Below are positions 5,287-6,160 of a stretch of DNA of 6,160 nt, in pieces. The position numbers and the translations under genes are program-made. Source of the stretch: Chloroflexota bacterium (GTDB lineage: Bacteria; Chloroflexota; Limnocylindria; Limnocylindrales; CSP1-4); NCBI GenBank assembly GCA_004298915.1, contig SCTE01000348.1:1-6160 (forward strand). Direction: 5' to 3'. Within the stretch, counting starts at the first letter, position 1. Each line of letters begins with the position of its first letter. Under the pieces are notes generated by a model, which saw only the letters and a list, made by a program, of their open reading frames with translations, ran no database searches and was not told the DNA's origin.

Positions 5287-6160
5287 ACGCCAGGCCGATG
5301 TCGGTCATGGGCAGCCGCGCCGATTCGCCCGCGGAGCTGAGCGACCTTCGCTCGCGGATATCCATGGCGCTTGGCGTGATGTTCGGGCTCGTGATGCTGG
5401 CTGCCGGCCCATTCATCGATTGGCCGTTCGGTCGGGACGGCTGGATCAGCCGGCTGGTCCTGCTCGCGGTCGTGCTTCCACCGATGATGATCGTGCTGGC
5501 GCGGTCGGTCTTCGCCGCCGCGGTGCGACTGAACGACGGCCGGGCTGAGCTCCGCGACCTCTATGAGCGGGCGCGACTGGACTCGCTCATTGATCCCCTG
5601 ACCGGACTTGGCAATCACCGTGCCTTCCAGGAGGAACTCGCGCGTCAGGTCGAACAGTCGCGCCGTGGCTCGACGCCGCTGTCACTGGTCCTCATCGATC
5701 TCGATGACCTCAAGCAGGTCAACGACGAGCTCGGCCACGCGGGCGGGGACGCCCTGCTCGCGGCCACCGGCCGCCTGCTCGGATCAGACGCACGCCGCGG
5801 CGACCGGGCGTTCCGGATCGGCGGCGACGAGTTCGTTCTGCTGCTGCCGGGAACCGACGGCAACAGCGCTGCGCTCTCTGCGCGACGCATCCTGGGAGCA
5901 GCCCTCGAAGGCGCCACCACTGGCGAACACGGACGGCCCTTTTCCTTCTCCGCGGGCGTCTCAACGTTCCCGGAACCGAGCACGAATGGGGCTCGCCTGT
6001 TCCGTCATGCGGACGCGGCCCTGTATTGGTGCAAGCGCCACGGCCGGACCGACGTGCAGGTCTACGACGCCAAGCGACACGGCCAGGCGGGCGACGAGCG
6101 CAATTCGCTCGAACTGGCGGCCGCCGTCGTCGCGGTCGCCACGAACAAGTCGCTCAATGC
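5283..6160 (+). CDS. Membrane-bound diguanylate cyclase (GGDEF), C-terminus beyond window
   Basis: Makes cyclic di-GMP from two GTP. 292 residues are visible before the window ends. Two membrane helices lie at about 25-45 and 55-80 with a very short outside loop (FIDWPFGRDGWI). A helical linker (82-103) leads into the GGDEF domain (about 104-262): DPLTGLGNHRAF (104-115), metal-binding D139 in LIDLDDLKQVNDELGHAGGD, and the intact active-site loop GGDEF (180-184). An RxxD product-inhibition site is present (R171-D174), exactly five residues before GGDEF, so the enzyme looks active and feedback-controlled. The tail from about 275 (LELAAAVVAVATNKSLN) enters a further region that could be an EAL, GAF or other domain; too little is seen to say. 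ATG 5283 overlaps the upstream stop (ATGA) and lacks a clear Shine-Dalgarno site, consistent with translational coupling; ATG 5298 or 5307 are alternative starts. Confidence 0.93.
   Translation, partial: MNARPMSVMGSRADSPAELSDLRSRISMALGVMFGLVMLAAGPFIDWPFGRDGWISRLVLLAVVLPPMMIVLARSVFAAAVRLNDGRAELRDLYERARLDSLIDPLTGLGNHRAFQEELARQVEQSRRGSTPLSLVLIDLDDLKQVNDELGHAGGDALLAATGRLLGSDARRGDRAFRIGGDEFVLLLPGTDGNSAALSARRILGAALEGATTGEHGRPFSFSAGVSTFPEPSTNGARLFRHADAALYWCKRHGRTDVQVYDAKRHGQAGDERNSLELAAAVVAVATNKSLN

Noticed and set aside
1..6160. Mobile elements, tRNA or rRNA genes, toxin-antitoxin or defence islands
   Set aside because: No transposase or integrase sequence, no terminal inverted repeats, no tRNA cloverleaf and no rRNA-like segment were seen. 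The HerA-like ATPase lacks the nuclease or SIR2 partner found in HerA-based defence systems.

Overview
The window is about 6.2 kb of very GC-rich bacterial chromosome with dense coding, short intergenic gaps, one GTG start and strongly G/C-biased third codon positions. It carries housekeeping and signalling genes and no sign of mobile DNA. The Ala/Pro/Thr-rich surface protein, the MscL with a zinc-ribbon tail and the DUF4332 protein suggest a high-GC Chloroflexota (for example a Limnocylindria-like lineage) or possibly an actinobacterium. This lineage call is an inference from protein style only.

Left part (1-1016, + strand): the last 23 codons of an unidentified gene, then after 17 nt a monofunctional prephenate dehydratase (pheA) with a C-terminal phenylalanine-sensing ACT domain. 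A perfect 17-bp inverted repeat (979-1016) separates pheA from the convergent gene on the other strand and probably terminates transcription in both directions.

Middle part (1031-1914, - strand): a DUF4332 helix-hairpin-helix protein is followed downstream by mscL, a mechanosensitive channel whose cytosolic tail ends in a CxxC...CxxC zinc ribbon. A GC-rich hairpin lies between the two. The 124-nt gap at 1915-2038 separates them from a divergent gene on the + strand.

Right part (2039-6160, + strand): a HerA-like/DUF853 (YjgR family) ATPase of 558 aa. It is followed by a 164-nt gap with three copies of a short motif and several possible RNA hairpins. Then comes a pair of genes overlapping by 4 nt (ATGA). 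The first encodes a secreted-then-anchored protein: signal peptide, extracytoplasmic domain, Pro/Thr stalk, one membrane segment, then a bacterial SH3-like domain predicted to be cytosolic. The second encodes a membrane diguanylate cyclase with an intact GGDEF active site and an intact RxxD inhibitory site, cut off by the window end. The overlap and the matching topologies suggest that the first protein may sense something outside the cell and pass it to the cyclase. This pair is the most interesting part of the window.
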